NCBI GenBank assembly: GCA_027886925.1
Contig: JAPCJN010000002.1
Location: 29,552 to 37,193, forward strand
DNA length: 7,642 nt
Source of the DNA: Nitrososphaerota archaeon
GTDB lineage: Archaea > Thermoproteota > Nitrososphaeria > Nitrososphaerales > UBA183
Reading direction: 5' to 3'
Part shown: positions 5,548-7,642 of the stretch, piece by piece
Numbering within the stretch: the stretch's first letter is position 1
How the letters are laid out: the number at the start of each line of letters is the position of its first letter
Translations under genes and position numbers: made by a program
Notes under the pieces: generated by a model
Seen by the model: only the letters and a program-made list of their open reading frames with translations
Told to the model about the DNA's origin: nothing
The model's database searches: none

Positions 5548-5697
5548 GGATTGCGCTTTACTCGGGGCGGCTTTCCGATGAAGGTCAAATCGACGTTCGT
5601 CCCGGCGTATACCCGGTTTTGAGCGCCGTCCGATGGCGCAGAAGAATGTGCGTTTACAATTTGCTCTGGGAAAACGTCTCGAATAATGCTTAAGAGG

Positions 5698-5707
5698 TTA
5701 AATATAT
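5698..5707 (+). promoter_or_regulatory. TATA box for the exporter-MarR operon
   Basis: TTAAATATAT follows a purine-rich AAGAGG (BRE-like). Its centre is about 35 nt before the ATG at 5738, so transcription should start near 5727-5731 with a leader of about 10 nt. No Shine-Dalgarno precedes the ATG. Confidence 0.7.
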
Positions 5708-5729
5708 GCCGCCTAAACATTCTGGCGGC
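5708..5729. promoter_or_regulatory. Operator-like inverted repeat GCCGCC-10-GGCGGC
   Basis: A perfect 6-bp inverted repeat (5708-5713 and 5724-5729, centre-to-centre 16 nt) sits immediately after the TATA box and reaches the predicted transcription start. MarR-family dimers bind pseudo-palindromes of this size, and a MarR gene is the second gene of the operon. A protein bound here would block polymerase. That the MarR protein binds here is inference. Confidence 0.45.
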
Positions 5730-5737
5730 GGAAAATC

Positions 5738-7513
5738 ATGGTCGAGTACAAGTGGATCGCTCTCTCGAACACCACCATCGGTGTGTTGATGGCCTCGATA
5801 GACTCCACGATAGTGCTGATATCGCTGCCCGCGATCTTCCGAGGCATCGAGATCGACCCTCTCACGTCCTTCCAATACCTTCTCTGGTTGCTCTTTGGAT
5901 ACAGCGTGGTCACCTCGACTCTGCTCGTGACGTTCGGACGGATTTCCGACATGTTCGGAAGAGTGAAGCTCTATAACCTAGGTTTCGCCATCTTCACGGT
6001 CGGCTCTACCCTCCTCTATCTGACGCCGAACACCGGAGACCTGGGAGCGCAGGAGCTCATAGTCTTCAGGATAATCCAGGGGATAGGCGGCGCGTTCCTC
6101 TTCGCGAACGGGACGGCCATAATCACCGACGCCTTCCCCGCAAAGGAGAGGGGAAGGGCGCTCGGCATCAACCTCATTTCTGTCCTGGCGGGGTCTACGG
6201 TCGGACTCGTGCTCGGAGGAGTCCTCGCCGCATTCGACTGGAGATACGTCTTTCTGGTCAGCGTCCCCGTGGGGATAATCGGCACTGTCTGGTCCTACTG
6301 GAAGCTGAAGGAGACCGCGGTGATAACGAAGAACCAGAAGCTCGACCTCTGGGGAAACGTCACCTTCGGGCTAGGCCTGACGCTGTTGCTTGTCGGGATC
6401 TCGTACGGCCTGATTCCGTACGGGAGCGCTAGCACAGGGTGGTCTGACCCGTGGGTCATCGCCTCGATGGTGGCCGGGGGAGTCCTTCTCCTGGTCTTCC
6501 CGTTCATCGAGTTGCGCGTCCCAGAACCGATGTTCGACCTCAAGCTCTTCGCCAACAGGAACTTCGTAGCCGCCAACGTAGCGGGGTTACTCGCCTCGAT
6601 CGCGAGAGGAGGAGTGCAGATTATGCTCATCATCCTCCTTCAGGGGATTTGGCTCCCGCTCCATGGATACAGCTATAGCTCTACCCCGTTCTGGTCTGGG
6701 ATATTCATCCTCCCATTGCTGGCGGGATTCGTCGTGATGGGGCCTGTGAGCGGTGCACTCGCAGACAGATTTGGCGCCAAGCTGCTCACGACTGTGGGCA
6801 TGGGGCTGACGGCCGCCTCATTCTATGCCCTCACCTTCCTGCCCTACAACTTCAGCTACCTGCCGTTCGCCTTGATAATCCTGGTCATGGGCATCGGGAG
6901 CGGGATGTTCGCCGCGCCCAACGTCCTCTCCATCATGAACGCGGTCCCTCCCCACCAACGCGGCGCAGCCTCAGGGATGCGCGCGACCCTGCAGAACACT
7001 GGGCAGACGATAAGCATCGCAATTTTCTTCACCATACTGGTCTCTTCGCTGACGGGGTCGCTCCCTGGAGCCTTTTCCTCGGCGATGACGACGGCCGGAT
7101 TCCCCCAGCTCACGCCTTACTTCAATGACATACCCGCCACGAGCGCCGTCTTCGCCGCATTCCTTGGGTACAACCCGGTCGGCTCAATACTCGCGACCAT
7201 GCCCACCTCCGTCACGGCCTCGATACCCGCGAACACCGTGCAGTATCTCACCGGGACGACGTTCTTCCCTACCGCGATCGCTCCCGCCTTCATGTCCGCG
7301 TTGAGCATCACTTTCTATATCGGCATCGCGATATCCGTCGTGGCTATGATCATCTCCTACTCCAGAGGTGGGATTTTCGTCTATGAGGCGAAGAAGGCCA
7401 AGCAGGAGGAGCTCATCGCGCTCTCCCCGTCCTCCCCTCCCACCCCGATTCCCGTCGTGAGACGATCCGAGTCCGCTCTCCGCCGAGTCGGGGAGGTGAA
7501 GGCCCGCTCTTGA
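5738..7513 (+). CDS. MFS drug exporter, DHA2 (14-helix, EmrB/QacA-like) family
   Basis: The 591-aa integral membrane protein is probably a proton-coupled exporter of toxic or hydrophobic compounds. DHA2 hallmarks are visible: [13 protein letters not shown] (21-33, motif D1), motif [14 protein letters not shown] (67-79), motif [16 protein letters not shown] (111-125, R111 in the proton relay), motif C-like [10 protein letters not shown] (152-161), [13 protein letters not shown] (167-179) and a repeat of motif A in the second half ([14 protein letters not shown], 335-348). In motif C the usual proline (G-P-x-x-G-G) is leucine 157. Hydrophobicity fits about 14 helices, with a long loop (about 440-515) before the last helix and a 45-residue cytoplasmic tail. 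The ATG at 5738 fits the TATA box at 5698-5707. The MarR gene follows with a 4-nt overlap. The substrate cannot be told from sequence. Confidence 0.93.
   Translation: MVEYKWIALSNTTIGVLMASIDSTIVLISLPAIFRGIEIDPLTSFQYLLWLLFGYSVVTSTLLVTFGRISDMFGRVKLYNLGFAIFTVGSTLLYLTPNTGDLGAQELIVFRIIQGIGGAFLFANGTAIITDAFPAKERGRALGINLISVLAGSTVGLVLGGVLAAFDWRYVFLVSVPVGIIGTVWSYWKLKETAVITKNQKLDLWGNVTFGLGLTLLLVGISYGLIPYGSASTGWSDPWVIASMVAGGVLLLVFPFIELRVPEPMFDLKLFANRNFVAANVAGLLASIARGGVQIMLIILLQGIWLPLHGYSYSSTPFWSGIFILPLLAGFVVMGPVSGALADRFGAKLLTTVGMGLTAASFYALTFLPYNFSYLPFALIILVMGIGSGMFAAPNVLSIMNAVPPHQRGAASGMRATLQNTGQTISIAIFFTILVSSLTGSLPGAFSSAMTTAGFPQLTPYFNDIPATSAVFAAFLGYNPVGSILATMPTSVTASIPANTVQYLTGTTFFPTAIAPAFMSALSITFYIGIAISVVAMIISYSRGGIFVYEAKKAKQEELIALSPSSPPTPIPVVRRSESALRRVGEVKARS
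7492..7499 (+). promoter_or_regulatory. Shine-Dalgarno for the MarR gene
   Basis: GGAGGTGA, a full match to the complement of the archaeal 16S rRNA 3' end, lies inside the last codons of the exporter gene and 10 nt before the TTG at 7510. It fixes the TTG as the start despite the lack of ATG. Confidence 0.75.
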
Positions 7514-7642
7514 CCGAGAGTCAAACGAGCGAGACCGACTTCGTCGAGGCGTTCGCAGAGCTTTGGAAGCGCCTGCAAAAACTGTGGGAACGGAACCTCG
7601 CTACATTAGGCCTGACGCTCACGGAGATCAGGATACTCAGAC
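7510..7642 (+). CDS. MarR-family transcriptional regulator, N-terminal part
   Basis: The first 44 codons of a gene that leaves the right edge are read from TTG 7510: [20 protein letters not shown], then a helix ending in [15 protein letters not shown]. An amphipathic dimerisation helix followed by 'L-x-L-T-x-x-x-x-x-L-R' is the usual start of MarR winged-helix proteins, where that LT begins helix 2 before the DNA-binding wing. The start overlaps the exporter stop (TTGA), and a perfect Shine-Dalgarno is present, so the two genes are translationally coupled. MarR proteins usually repress a neighbouring efflux gene and release DNA when they bind the pump's substrate. The recognition helix and ligand pocket lie outside the window. 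Confidence 0.78.
   Translation, partial: MTESQTSETDFVEAFAELWKRLQKLWERNLATLGLTLTEIRILR

Noticed and set aside
5403..5693. 96-codon plus-strand frame across the NTF2-like gene start and divergent gap
   Set aside because: Mostly antisense to a signal-anchor region, crosses two promoters, and has no domain or ribosome binding site.

Overview
The window is archaeal DNA, most likely from an uncultured member of the Nitrososphaerota (Thaumarchaeota) or a close relative. The main evidence is a complete translation elongation factor 1A (EF-1A) whose N-terminal stretches (e.g. GHFLFDLGAVD, DSFKYAW, DLAFQKFET) resemble Nitrososphaeria EF-1A as I remember it. Supporting evidence is the series of TATA boxes about 25-32 nt before start codons with very short leaders, T-tract termination, a HerA/DUF87 ATPase and frequent TTG starts. 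The lineage call is inference, not a computed phylogeny.

Layout. At 1-94 (minus) lies the first 31 codons of a protein that looks like an alpha/beta-hydrolase; it runs off the left edge. Divergent from it are two short membrane-protein genes on the plus strand: 224-391 (55 aa, one helix) and 531-737 (68 aa, two helices). A hairpin and T7 tract at about 744-789 close this unit. A SpoIIM/DUF95 membrane protein with a C-terminal zinc ribbon lies convergently at 866-1705 (minus). It diverges from EF-1A (1951-3276, plus), which has a strong promoter, a Shine-Dalgarno sequence and a TTG start. Convergent with EF-1A is a minus-strand cluster: a two-helix membrane protein with an exposed NTF2-like domain (4745-5518), then a possible 34-aa reading frame (4573-4677) overlapping the start of a HerA-like ATPase (3476-4585). 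Divergent from that cluster, a 14-helix DHA2-type drug exporter (5738-7513, plus) is followed, with a 4-nt overlap, by the first 44 codons of a MarR-type regulator, cut by the right edge.

Functional logic. The clearest unit is the exporter plus MarR operon. A perfect 6-bp inverted repeat lies between the exporter's TATA box and its ATG and would suit autorepression by the downstream regulator. The clearest unexplained material is the two small membrane-protein genes and the pairing of a membrane-anchored NTF2-like protein with a HerA-like ATPase. At least four of the nine main genes (SpoIIM, EF-1A, HerA-like, MarR) appear to start with TTG. In two of them a tiny out-of-frame ATG frame spans the TTG. 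No tRNA, rRNA, CRISPR array, insertion sequence or attachment site was found, and no gene-free stretch exceeds 300 nt.
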